DNA of 40,455 nucleotides from Chara braunii (GCA_003427395.1 BFEA01000211.1:917668-958122); one strand, 5' to 3'. Shown: positions 9,900 to 18,950, counted from the stretch's first letter. Translations and numbers: made by a program. Notes: generated by a model not told the origin, from the letters alone.

Positions 9900-10930
9900 C
9901 TCACGGTAAGTCGATCAGCCAATTGACTCGGTCGTGACGGTGTCCGTGGTCGTATAGAGCGGGCGGTGGCGCATTCCAGCGTTTGAGTGGTCCTAAATTT
10001 ATGCACTGCGTGGAGTCTTTGACACTCTGCAGCCGCCCGCTTCTCGAGAACATTCCCTATACCTACTCTCCCTTTTGGGCTCCTGTTCGCGGATACAGGC
10101 ATCCTCATCGCGCAGAGAGCCGAGCTGGGCCGCACAGAGGAGAGCCCAAAGAAGAACCAGCAATCAAACTAAGGGGCGACTGAGAAAGCCGTCCGCAGAA
10201 GCCTCCTCTTGCTTGCTCGCGGGTTTTGTCCGTTTGCTGGCTCATGCGGGCAAAGTAAGGCGTAGTCCTCCGCCGAATCGGTGGTACCCCAGAAACGGGG
10301 GCGTGCGTCGAAGCTTGGGGCAAGCTGGCAGTCGATTTGATGGAAACCGGGGCGCGTTTGGCGGTATCGGGGGAACTCGGCCGCTTCCACGTGGCATGTC
10401 CGGGGGGCCGCTGACAGATCGAACGGTGGGAGAACGCTCACGCGAAAAACGTATGTCTGTATCCGTCGTCGACATTTATCATCCGGAGAGACGAATAAAG
10501 TGCTGCAAATACCACCGGAGATAGGAGGAGGAGGAGGAGTTTTTTGTATCGCCGGGTTTCCGTACTACTCCCCTGCAGGTAAGCATGACGAAGCTGTGGG
10601 CGGTGGGGTGAGGTAGGGGGTTGGGTGGGAGCGCTTCCGGTGAATTTTCCCCCTCTATGCGCAGCTCACTCACGAAATCAGAATGCTCACTGACGAAAGA
10701 AGAATGATATGGGGAAAACAACGACGCCTTCGCATTGTGCTACTTCATGCAGCTTACCACCCACGTGGTTGAGGCGACGCGCCATCGCGGTATATTTGGG
10801 ACGTCCGGTTTATTGATACCGTTGTAGACAAATCGTCGGCAGCGTCGGGCGAGGAGGGAGAGGAAGAGGAAGGTGTGGGGGCAGTGGAACGAATTGGTGT
10901 GGAGCGTAAATTCCTCGAGCGGGGACGGGT
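9900..10930. other. GC-rich region upstream of the GNOM-like gene
   Basis: GC-rich DNA with overlapping open frames on both strands, none with a recognisable domain. A splice-donor-like CTGCAG|GTAAGC lies at 10573-10584. It could end a 5' UTR exon, but no convincing acceptor is seen upstream of the coding region. Confidence 0.35.
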
Positions 10931-10935
10931 GAGAG

Positions 10936-10973
10936 TATAGATAAGGGCGGGAAATATAGATAAGGGCGGGAAA
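10936..10973 (+). promoter_or_regulatory. Exact 19-bp tandem duplication with GATAAG and E2F-like sites
   Basis: TATAGATAAGGGCGGGAAA occurs twice back to back (10936-10954, 10955-10973). Each copy holds TATA, the plant I-box GATAAG, and GGGCGGGAAA, whose complement TTTCCCGCCC fits the E2F consensus TTTSSCGC. The array lies about 120-160 bases upstream of the first ATG of the GNOM-like gene. This suggests, but does not show, cell-cycle-linked transcription. Confidence 0.5.
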
Positions 10974-11065
10974 TTTCATCGTCCTGACTGTTGGAGCATC
11001 GCGCCTCTCTTCTCATTTCTCCCGCGCCCCTTCTCGCCGCCCAGTTGTGCGCGAACTCGGGTATT

Positions 11066-11074
11066 CTATATTTA
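11066..11074 (+). promoter_or_regulatory. TATA-like box close to the GNOM-like start
   Basis: CTATATTTAG lies only about 27 bases before the first in-frame ATG (11094). If it directs initiation 25-32 bases downstream, transcripts would begin near 11094-11100 and translation would start at the next in-frame ATG, 11163. Confidence 0.3.
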
Positions 11075-11093
11075 GACTCGTGTACCCTTGTTC

Positions 11094-14000
11094 ATGATGG
11101 GGCCGCGACTTGGCGAAGGAGGAGGGGAGGGCAGATGGCGAGATGGTGGTGGGTTTGGCAGTATGAAGCTGGAATGCGCGGGAAGCGTGGCGTGCATGGT
11201 GAATGCGGAGATCCAAGCCGTGGTAGCGGTGATGCGGCAGAATACCCGCTGGGCGGCGACTCGTTTCTCCGAGGACGATTCTGCGGACGACCCCCTTCTG
11301 CTCAGTTTCAAACTGTTGAGGAAAGAGATATTCTCGTGGCAGGATTGGAATCAGGTGAGTCCTCCTCGCTACCTTATTGCTTTTCTGGAAGTGATCCGCT
11401 CCCCCGAAACCAGTGCGCCCATAACCAGCGTCGCGCTCTCAGCTGTCTACAAGATCCTGTCCATAGAGATCTTCGACGCGAACAGCCTCGATGCTGCTGG
11501 GGCCATGCACCTTATCGTGGACGCCGTGACGGGCTGCCGATTCGAAGTGACGGACCCGGCATCGGAGGAGGTGGTGCTCATCAAGATCCTGCAGGTGCTC
11601 CTCTCGTGCCTGAAATGCCGCGCGGGCGCTCTGATCACCGAACGCGATGTGTGCAACGTGATAAACACGTGTTTCCGCGTGGTACATCAATCCGTGACGA
11701 AAGGCGAGCTGCTGCAGAGGATGTCGTGCCACATAATGCAAGAGATGATAAGGGCGATCTTCGGGAGATTGGCGTACTTGCCAGAAGTGGACGGGCGAGG
11801 GATATCGGGGGGTTCCGCCAAGGGTTCCGTGTCGTTCGGACGCGGGGGGGAGAGAGAGAGAATGGCGCGGCGGGTGGACGGGGCGGCGGTTTACAGGGTG
11901 AAGAAGGGGACGCGGAACGTGGAATCTGGGCCAGGGGGAGGGGGCGTCGCGAGTGAGAGAGGGGAGGAAGGGGGCGGTGCGCGAGGGGAGGAGAATGGAA
12001 CCGTCAGCCACGGCGACGGAGGAGCAGGGGGTGCTGTAGGCGAGAGCTTTGGCGTCGCCGGGAGGAAGGAAGGCGGAGCTGCTGGCGGAGGACCAGCAGC
12101 AGCAGCAGCAGCAGCAGCCGGAGGAGGAGGAGGAGAAGGAGGTGTAGGAGGCGGGGGGTTCGTATGGTCGGGAGGGGACACACCTGTGGGCGCCGAACCG
12201 TCTGCCGAGGGAGGGGATGGGGTAGGAGGAGGCGATGGAGGGTCCGAGCGGGTTGAGGAACAGTCTTCGGGAAAAATGGAGGTCCCACCACCTTATGGAG
12301 TCTCCTGTTTGGTGGAGGTGTTTCAGTTCCTGTGCTCTCTCGTCAGCCTGAATGATGGGGAGCTGAGAACCCTAGGTCCCCCGGGGTCGCAGATGGCCGC
12401 CCTCCACGATCCAGAAGACATGTCCTTATTCGGTCTGGCGCTCATTAATAGTGCCCTGGAGGTCGGCGGATCGAACTTCGCCAGACATCCGAGACTCTTG
12501 GCACTTGTGCAAGACGAATTGTTCCGGAACCTCATGCAAATGGGACTCTCCCAGAATCTCTCCCTCCTCTCGCTTGTCTGCGGCATCATCCTGAGCCTGT
12601 ATCGCCATCTGAGGCGGCATTTGAAACTTCAGCTGGAGGCGGCGTTCGAATTCGTGCTGATCCCTCTAGCGCAGGGCAAGCTCTGCTCTTACGAACAGCA
12701 GGAAGTGGCAATTGAAGCCTTAGTGGACTTGTGCCGGCAACCGACCTTCATGCCAGATCTCTATGCGAATATGGATTGTGACATAATGTGCGAGAACACT
12801 TTCGAGGACTTGTCCAATCTTCTGAGCAAGAATGCTTTTCCCGTGAATTCTCCCCTCTCTGCGGTGAACGTGTTGTCGCTAGAGGGTCTTCTGGCGGTGG
12901 TGCATGCCATAGCCAGACGGACGGCGATGGCGGCAGGGGCGGACTCTAACGGCGGTCCTCTGGACGCGTCTTATTTGTCATCTATCTATTCCACGTCCTC
13001 CTCGTCCTCTGTGTCTTCCCTGTCGCGCGTGGCACTCGCAGGCGCGCCTGAATGTGCGGTGTCTGCTTCTCTGTCAACTGTCTCCTCGCCAACGAGAACT
13101 GGAGGGAGTAAAGGAGGAAGAGGAGGAGGAGACGGAGGAGAGGTTAAGGAATACACTCAGTTTTGGAAGGATCGGTGCGCTGATTGCGAAGACGCTGGGG
13201 TATGGGTAGAGTTCCTTCGTCGGCAGAAGTTCATAAAGCGGCGGCTGATGATCGGTGCGGATCATTTCAATCGGGACCCGAAGAAAGGGCTGGAATTTCT
13301 GCAGGGTCAGCGGCTGCTGCCCGCGGAACTGGACCCGAAGAGCGTTGCTTGCTTCTTCCGCTACACTCCAGGATTGGATAAGAACCTTCTCGGAGAGTAC
13401 TTCGGCGATAGAGATGACTTCAACATCAAGGTGTTGCACGCGTACGTGAGCGAATTCGATTTCACCGACATGAGCTTGGACACCGCTCTGCGGACTTTCC
13501 TAGAGAGCTTTCGCCTGCCGGGAGAAGCGCAGAAGATCGAGCGTATCATGGAAGCCTTTGCGGGGAGATTCTTTGAGCATTGCCAGGGCGTTTTCGAGCA
13601 CAAAGACGCCGCCTTTGTGCTCTCCTATTCTGCCATCATACTGAACACCGATTTGCACAACGGGCAGGTCAGGAGGAAAATGACAGAGGAGGAGTTCATC
13701 CGAAACAACAAGTCGATTAACAACGGCAAAGATCTGCCTAGGGAGTTGCTGGTCGATTTGTACCATTCCATCGCGCGGAACGAGCTAAGGATAACGGATA
13801 GTGGGGTAGTGGCTTCGGAAATGACGTACAGCCGCTGGGTGGATTTGATCCGACGGAGCAAAGTGGTGGCGCTGTTCGTTCCGTGCGAAGACCTGCCGCT
13901 CCTCGATCTCGATATGTTTGGAATTATGTGGGGGCCGGCGATTGCGGCCATATCCGTGGTGTTTGATCACGCGGAGGAGGAGGACGTTCTTAACGAATGC

Positions 14001-16250
14001 CGCGATGGCTTCCTCGCTGTTGCCAAAATCTCGGCCTATTACTGCATGAAGGATGTGATAGATAACCTCGCGGTGTCGCTCTGCAAGTTCACCACGCTGC
14101 TCAATCCGGGGGCGGAGCGGCCTGCCTTCGCCTTCGTGGAAGATAGCAAGGCGAAGATGGCGGCGGAGACGGTGTTCTTCATCGCCAACAACTACGGTGA
14201 TCACATCCGGACGGGGTGGAGGAATCTGGTGGACTGTATCGTGCGGTTGCACCGGTTGAGGTTGCTGCCGCGCTTCTTCCTGGAAAGCGAGGAGACGGCG
14301 GGAGCGCCCGGCGGGGTGAGCTCCCCGCCTTCGTCGTCGTCTGTGCAAGCTCCTCCGCAGCAAGCGGCGGCGGGCTCTTCCCCGTCTTCTCCGGTTCTCC
14401 GCCCGTCCTCCGCCGTCGTCGCGGTCCTGCTCCCGGACAGCAGCGGGGTCGTAGGCACGGCGCCCGCGCCCTCGTCGGAGTCGGGCGCCGCAGGCGGCGG
14501 CGCTGGCGGCGGCGCCAACCATCGGACGCGGTGGAGCATGTCGTCGGGGGGCTCGTCAGGCGCGTCCTCCTCGCTCGGAGTGCTTCCTCCGGCGCGGGGG
14601 CGCTCCGGATCTAGCGGCCTGATGGGGCGTTTCAGTCAACTATGGTCGCTCGAGACGGACTCCCCTACTCAGGACCAGATCGCGGCTTATCAATTTATGG
14701 CGCGCGCGATGGAGACCTGCCGGGTCGAGGAGATATTCACGCGCAGTAGGTCGTTGGCGCCAGAGTCGCTGGTGCAGCTGGCGAAAGCGCTGGTGGCGGC
14801 GGGGCCCCGCCCTCAGAAACCTGCCATAGGCGGCGGAGGGGGCGGGGGTGGGGGCGCGCTGGCGCTTCAGGAGGAGGAAGAAACGGCGGTGCTCTGTCTC
14901 GACCTCCTCATGCAGGTCACCTTCTGTAATCGGGATCGCGTCCTACTTATCTGGTCGGTGGTGAGAGACCACTTGGACAAGATAATGGCCACGTCCTTAA
15001 CCCCAGGACCGCTCGTGGAGAAAGCCGTGTTCGAGCTCCTGCGCACGGGTCTCCGCCTCATGTCTTTGTCCGAGGAGGTGGCGGAGGAGCTCCTCCGCTC
15101 GCTTCAGCTCATCCTGCGCCTTGACGCTAAGGTCGCGGATTCACTCTGCGAGCGCATTGCCTCTGATATCCTCCAGCTGCTGAAGGTGAATTTTCATCAC
15201 ATCCGTTCGCCAATGGGATGGCGAACCGTGTGCTCGCTTTTGGCGAAAACGGCGCGCCATCCGGACGCGGCGGAGACGGGGTTCGATGCGCTGACCTTCA
15301 TCATGAGTGACAGTTCGCACATCACGCAGGCGAACTTCCTGGCGTGTCTGGAGACGGGGCTGGCGTTCGCGGAGGCGCGGGTAGGGGGAGTAGATCGCTC
15401 CATGCGCGCGCTCACTCTTGTCGGAGGGCTGGTAGGTAACCTGACACGGTGGGCCACGGCACTGGGAGATGGCGGGAGCGGCGGCTTAGGAGGAACTATG
15501 GGGGGGGGGGGGGCGGGGTATGGCGGAGGCGGGGCGGGGCTGGGGGCCGACGACGCGGCATACATTCAAGAAGCTGGGCGGAAGGAGTTGCTCGACTTCT
15601 GGACTCGACTTGTGCGTGGAGTGCGGCTTGTGTGCATCGAGCCTAGGGAGGATGTCCGCGACCACGCTCTTCTCTGCTTGCAGAGGTCCCTGCTGGCGGC
15701 GGATGCCATCGTGCCCATGCCTGTGCTTTGCGGGCCGGCGTTCGATCAAGTGGTCTTCCCTGTGCTGGACGAGTTGCTGGACATAGCCCAGGGACAGTCA
15801 CCCAAGGAGTACAGAGGAATGGAAGCGACGCTAAGAAAGGCAATGGCGCTCTTGTCGAGGATATTTTTGCATTTTTTGCACCACTTGGCGGGGTCGCCAG
15901 GTTTTCAACCGCTGTGGTTGGCGGTGCTAGAGAGGATGGAAAGGTATATGAGGCTGGCGACGTCACAGGGAAGGAGAGGGGGGTTGCTGTACGAACAGTT
16001 AGCGGAGAACATTCCGGAGCTGCTCAAGAACATGCTGCTTGTAATGCATAGTAGACAGGTGCTATTACCCGTGGTGGCGGGAGGAGGAGGAGGAGGAGGG
16101 ACAGGGATAGAGAGCGGAGATGGAGGAAGCGGAATTACACAACAGTCCCAAATGTCCATGTGGGATTTGACGTGGCAACACGTGAGTCTTATAGCGCCGA
16201 ATTTCTCTCCGGAAACGGTGCTCGGCGTGCAGGTCCGCGTGCAGGGGTGA
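11094..16250 (+). CDS. GNOM-like: GNOM/GBF1-class large ARF guanine-nucleotide exchange factor
   Basis: A single uninterrupted exon encodes 1718 residues from ATG 11094, or 1695 from ATG 11163. The later start, MKLECAGSVACMVN, fits plant GNOM N-termini better. Large ARF-GEFs load GTP on ARF GTPases at Golgi and endosomal membranes to drive vesicle budding; plant GNOM supports recycling of PIN auxin carriers. Visible order: DCB domain (about 32-225), Gly/Glu-rich linker with poly-Ala (226-394), HUS domain with the HUS box NMDCD at 559-563, Ser/Gly linker, Sec7 domain (about 713-900), then HDS domains. The catalytic Glu finger is in FRLPGEAQKI (E811). The family marker NNKSINNGKDLPRELL follows. 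A Pro/Ser/Gly linker (1063-1176) and several poly-Gly runs make it longer than Arabidopsis GNOM (about 1450). At the position equivalent to GNOM Met696 it has Ile849. TATA, E2F-like repeats and a TGTAATAAA signal flank it. Confidence 0.95.
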   Translation: MMGPRLGEGGGEGRWRDGGGFGSMKLECAGSVACMVNAEIQAVVAVMRQNTRWAATRFSEDDSADDPLLLSFKLLRKEIFSWQDWNQVSPPRYLIAFLEVIRSPETSAPITSVALSAVYKILSIEIFDANSLDAAGAMHLIVDAVTGCRFEVTDPASEEVVLIKILQVLLSCLKCRAGALITERDVCNVINTCFRVVHQSVTKGELLQRMSCHIMQEMIRAIFGRLAYLPEVDGRGISGGSAKGSVSFGRGGERERMARRVDGAAVYRVKKGTRNVESGPGGGGVASERGEEGGGARGEENGTVSHGDGGAGGAVGESFGVAGRKEGGAAGGGPAAAAAAAAGGGGGEGGVGGGGFVWSGGDTPVGAEPSAEGGDGVGGGDGGSERVEEQSSGKMEVPPPYGVSCLVEVFQFLCSLVSLNDGELRTLGPPGSQMAALHDPEDMSLFGLALINSALEVGGSNFARHPRLLALVQDELFRNLMQMGLSQNLSLLSLVCGIILSLYRHLRRHLKLQLEAAFEFVLIPLAQGKLCSYEQQEVAIEALVDLCRQPTFMPDLYANMDCDIMCENTFEDLSNLLSKNAFPVNSPLSAVNVLSLEGLLAVVHAIARRTAMAAGADSNGGPLDASYLSSIYSTSSSSSVSSLSRVALAGAPECAVSASLSTVSSPTRTGGSKGGRGGGDGGEVKEYTQFWKDRCADCEDAGVWVEFLRRQKFIKRRLMIGADHFNRDPKKGLEFLQGQRLLPAELDPKSVACFFRYTPGLDKNLLGEYFGDRDDFNIKVLHAYVSEFDFTDMSLDTALRTFLESFRLPGEAQKIERIMEAFAGRFFEHCQGVFEHKDAAFVLSYSAIILNTDLHNGQVRRKMTEEEFIRNNKSINNGKDLPRELLVDLYHSIARNELRITDSGVVASEMTYSRWVDLIRRSKVVALFVPCEDLPLLDLDMFGIMWGPAIAAISVVFDHAEEEDVLNECRDGFLAVAKISAYYCMKDVIDNLAVSLCKFTTLLNPGAERPAFAFVEDSKAKMAAETVFFIANNYGDHIRTGWRNLVDCIVRLHRLRLLPRFFLESEETAGAPGGVSSPPSSSSVQAPPQQAAAGSSPSSPVLRPSSAVVAVLLPDSSGVVGTAPAPSSESGAAGGGAGGGANHRTRWSMSSGGSSGASSSLGVLPPARGRSGSSGLMGRFSQLWSLETDSPTQDQIAAYQFMARAMETCRVEEIFTRSRSLAPESLVQLAKALVAAGPRPQKPAIGGGGGGGGGALALQEEEETAVLCLDLLMQVTFCNRDRVLLIWSVVRDHLDKIMATSLTPGPLVEKAVFELLRTGLRLMSLSEEVAEELLRSLQLILRLDAKVADSLCERIASDILQLLKVNFHHIRSPMGWRTVCSLLAKTARHPDAAETGFDALTFIMSDSSHITQANFLACLETGLAFAEARVGGVDRSMRALTLVGGLVGNLTRWATALGDGGSGGLGGTMGGGGAGYGGGGAGLGADDAAYIQEAGRKELLDFWTRLVRGVRLVCIEPREDVRDHALLCLQRSLLAADAIVPMPVLCGPAFDQVVFPVLDELLDIAQGQSPKEYRGMEATLRKAMALLSRIFLHFLHHLAGSPGFQPLWLAVLERMERYMRLATSQGRRGGLLYEQLAENIPELLKNMLLVMHSRQVLLPVVAGGGGGGGTGIESGDGGSGITQQSQMSMWDLTWQHVSLIAPNFSPETVLGVQVRVQG

Positions 16251-16438
16251 TGGATGGGTCGATCAGCCTCTTATGGCATGCCAGGGTTCTCCTTATTGAG
16301 GAGATGAGAGATGGGAAATGCCAGTGAGCAACATGGAAGACGAACGAAACTCCGGGGGAGCGGAGAGAGAATGGAGGCATGAGAGCGCGTGCTAATGTGT
16401 GTGCGTGTGCGTGCGCTGGCCAAAAAGCGGGGGCGGTG

Positions 16439-16517
<79 letters not shown>

Positions 16518-16780
16518 ATGTGCTTGTAGCTTTCGAAGGGGGAATGTGTCGGCGAAAACGTCTCCGCGATTTGGGGATAGGCCAGGCCATCGACTAAAGA
16601 GGCTTGGGAAAAGATTGTGACTAGGAGCGAGCGTTTGAGTGGGTGGGTGCATGACAGGAATAAGGATGTTCGGTTACCGTCGTAGATATACTTGGATTAA
16701 TTGTCCAGGGCCCTTGGACTAAAGGCACGTGTTTCGTCGTCAGGGCTAAGCCAGCCAGGGACTCCGTTGCGCCGCACCGC
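16251..16780 (+). other. Probable 3' UTR/flank of the GNOM-like gene
   Basis: Non-coding sequence follows the TGA stop. It contains a (GA)n microsatellite at 16440-16517 and a near-palindrome GTCCAGGGCCCTTGGAC at about 16705-16721. No other gene is seen. Confidence 0.5.
16440..16517. repeat. (GA)n microsatellite
   Basis: An uninterrupted GA run of about 39 units within the 3' flank of the GNOM-like gene. Confidence 0.95.
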
Positions 16781-16781
16781 A

Positions 16782-16791
16782 TGTAATAAAA
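16782..16791 (+). terminator. Candidate polyadenylation signal
   Basis: ATGTAATAAAA overlaps the green-algal TGTAA signal and the general AATAAA hexamer, 530 bases after the GNOM-like stop codon. It is the first such combination downstream of the gene. Confidence 0.35.
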
Positions 16792-16879
16792 AGCAAGCTA
16801 TTGGCCCCACGTGTGAGTTTTTCTTTGCGTTTCGCGTTCGTGTGTGCGTGTGCCGGTAGAGTGGGCGTTGGGGGGAGGG

Positions 16880-16910
16880 GGAGCGAGCGAGCGAGCGAGC
16901 GAGCGAGAGC

Positions 16911-16941
<31 letters not shown>

Positions 16942-16948
16942 AAGAGAG
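16880..16948. repeat. (GAGC)n/(GA)n compound microsatellite
   Basis: About six GAGC tetranucleotides run into GA repeats with short interruptions. Confidence 0.9.
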
Positions 16949-17068
16949 GGTGTGCTGAGGCAAACCCTGTGTCCGCACATGTGGGATGAGCTGCGTGAGG
17001 GAGGAGAAGGAGGTGGTAGACTGGTGGCGATGATTGAGAACCTAGCAAATTGAGTCGGGAAAAGGGGA

Positions 17069-17099
17069 GGGCGGGGGCGGGTCAAATGGGTATAAAATA
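17069..17099 (+). promoter_or_regulatory. GC box plus TATA box promoter
   Basis: GGGCGGGGGCGGG (17069-17081) is followed by a consensus TATAAAATA at 17091-17099. A transcript start 25-30 bases downstream would fall at about 17120, just before the ATG at 17145, which has a strong context (A at -3, G at +4). The layout is that of a compact RNA polymerase II core promoter. Confidence 0.45.
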
Positions 17100-17144
17100 G
17101 GTTAAGGAAGGGGGTTGATTCGCTAAGGAGGAAATGATAGCAGA

Positions 17145-17352
17145 ATGGTTGACGGCACTCCGTTGGCGCGAAGAGGGATTGATGGAGCCGAGAAGGAGCC
17201 GCCGGTGGGTGATAACAGCGTTCTCGAAAATCGACTAAGTTTCCAGCATCTAGTTGATCTCATTTCCGCAGGCAAGGAAGGTATTTCAATTCGCGAAGGC
17301 AGAAGAAGCCGAAGGAGGAGTAGGTGCAAACCTACTTTCCGAGCTAAGGCAG
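17145..17352 (+). CDS. Possible first coding exon of an unidentified small gene
   Basis: An open frame starts 46 bases after a TATA box and runs past several candidate 5' splice sites: AAG|GTATTT at about 17280 and GCAG|GTGTCT at 17352. The peptide is charged and contains LSFQHLVDLISAGKE, then SIREG. This is faintly reminiscent of the SFxELxxLIxxGKPIPGI signature of the DUF5572/C6orf226 (PEX39) family. If splicing occurs at the first donor, the rest of that signature would be in a later exon that I cannot find. The alternative is a chance open frame. Downstream exons are obscured by microsatellites and the assembly gap. Confidence 0.25.
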
Positions 17353-17751
17353 GTGTCTTTTGTTTTTTTTGGTTCAATTCCTTAATTGGTCGCTGATTAA
17401 CAGTTCGTCCACGTTAGTTGTCAAAATGATGACGCATCGTCGTAATTGTCTTATGTTCTTCGTCGTTTCCCTGCTCTTTTAATTTCCCATTTTTTGGTAA
17501 ATAATCTCCGTCATCGTCCAGCGTCAGCATCCGTCTTCTCCTCTTTTGCTCCCCCTTGTTATTCTCTGTAATGGGGGATTATACCGCCCTCTGTTCAGGG
17601 CGGATGCTTGCGCTGTCTCTTTTAGTCGCCTGTGAAATAATACTTCACCGTGGTGGATTCTGCGGCTGTAGCCGTCCCCCTTACCTTTTGCGCGTTCTCC
17701 TTCACCTTTATTATTATTTACCTATCGCCATTCTGTGCTCAACTCGTCTCT

Positions 17752-17756
<5 letters not shown>

Positions 17757-17820
<64 letters not shown>

Positions 17821-17821
17821 N

Positions 17822-17913
<92 letters not shown>

Positions 17914-17960
17914 ACAGACACACACAAACACAGACACAGACACACACACACAAACACACA
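17757..17960. repeat. (CT)n then (CA)n compound microsatellite with one ambiguous base
   Basis: About 124 bases of CT (one N at 17821) switch directly to about 80 bases of CA with AGA, AAA and TA interruptions. The third hammerhead-like module begins about 18 bases after the end. Confidence 0.95.
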
Positions 17961-17977
17961 AATAGACACACATACAG

Positions 17978-18021
17978 ACCTCATGATGAGTCGGTGAAAG
18001 TCCGACGAATCAGTGTGGCAC
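17978..18021 (+). ncRNA. Hammerhead-ribozyme-like module (copy C)
   Basis: The sequence reads ATGATGAG, a perfect GTCGG/CCGAC stem with loop TGAAAGT, then CGAATCAG. From the stem onward it aligns without gaps over 47 bases to copy B at about 1.55 kb, including the shared CGTTTGTTG end at about 18029-18037. The first core base is A instead of C and the GAAA run is GAAT, so self-cleavage is unlikely. CCTC precedes the core in all three copies. Confidence 0.5.
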
Positions 18022-18039
18022 AGTCGTGCGTTTGTTGTG

Positions 18040-18950
18040 TGTAGCGAATATGACAACACACACAAACACGCAAACACGCGCGCCCACACAGACGTACAGA
18101 CTGACACAGCCGTAAAGTGCCCTCCTTCATGTTCCTTCTTCGCTTTCTCCTTCGCGTTGATTACCCTCCTGCTGGGAATCTTTCGTGCTCCCAGTCCACC
18201 GCGCCTGCAGTCCCGCTCCTCCTCCTGTCTCACACTCACACACCCACACACACGCAGATTTCTCTCTCTTCCTAGTACCATACGATTGAGATTCACCTCC
18301 AGAACAGCCGTCACCTTTCTCCTCTTCCCGCGTACACGGCTTCCCTTCTTTACTTGCCTGCAGTTTGCATCTCCTTCCTTTGTGGGTTCTCCTCCATCCA
18401 TCGCGCTCTTCATCTGGTGCAAGCTATCGACCTGGTATACACAATCAGTTATCCCTCGGGTGTCAGTAATCAGGAAATTGGATGCTCAGCGTATTTGGGC
18501 ACTAGAATTTTCGCTCAGCATATTTGGGCACTAGAATTTTCGCTCGAATGTTGACTTGACAGGGAATCTTTCTGAGGCCTAAGAGCCTGGCGGCCGCCAG
18601 AGGGAGAGTATGAACATGACGATGTGTTGTGTAGAGAGGAAGAAAGGTGGAGTGTAGAGTTTGTGGAAGTGTGAGGATGGATGAAGTCGTAAGGCAGTAA
18701 GAAGAAAAGTAGAGAATGAGGTTTGTCGTTAGAATAGCGTCGTTGGGAATGGAGTAATTGAGGGATTGATTAATTTTTGGAAATTGATCATTTAGTCAGC
18801 AGGTGGTGAGGGCAGCAGAAGCAGTGTCTTCTTGAAATAAAAAGGTACGCAATTATATTTTGGGTGTCGGTGGTGAGCAGCATCCTTGGCTTCCTTCCCT
18901 TTTTCCTTCCCTTGTTTTATTGCTCGCAAAGTTAAATAGAAAAGTGTAAG
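18040..18950. other. Intergenic DNA with a short tandem duplication
   Basis: No gene is recognised. A 29-bp unit is duplicated at 18485-18513 and 18514-18542, differing at one base. A perfect 14-bp palindrome CTGGCGGCCGCCAG lies at 18587-18600. Short CACACA patches occur at 18050-18110 and 18235-18255. Confidence 0.6.

Noticed and set aside
10075-10524. 149-codon frame upstream of the ARF-GEF gene
   Set aside because: No recognisable domain, overlapping open frames on both strands, and GC-rich context that makes chance open frames common.
11088-11093. TTG as the start of the ARF-GEF coding region
   Set aside because: Nuclear genes start at ATG. The first in-frame ATG is 11094 and the family-like start is 11163.
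10991-11956. 321-codon plus-strand frame overlapping the GNOM start
   Set aside because: It is in a different frame from the conserved DCB domain and encodes Arg/Gly-rich sequence without any motif.
11439-12011. 190-codon antisense frame, and others at 13785-14522 and 15197-15565 inside the ARF-GEF gene
   Set aside because: Shadow frames of a GC-rich coding region. The plus-strand frame has the conserved family residues.
18587-18600. 14-bp palindrome containing a NotI site as a cloning-adapter trace
   Set aside because: It is flanked by ordinary unique sequence with no vector-like bases. A chance palindrome is more likely.
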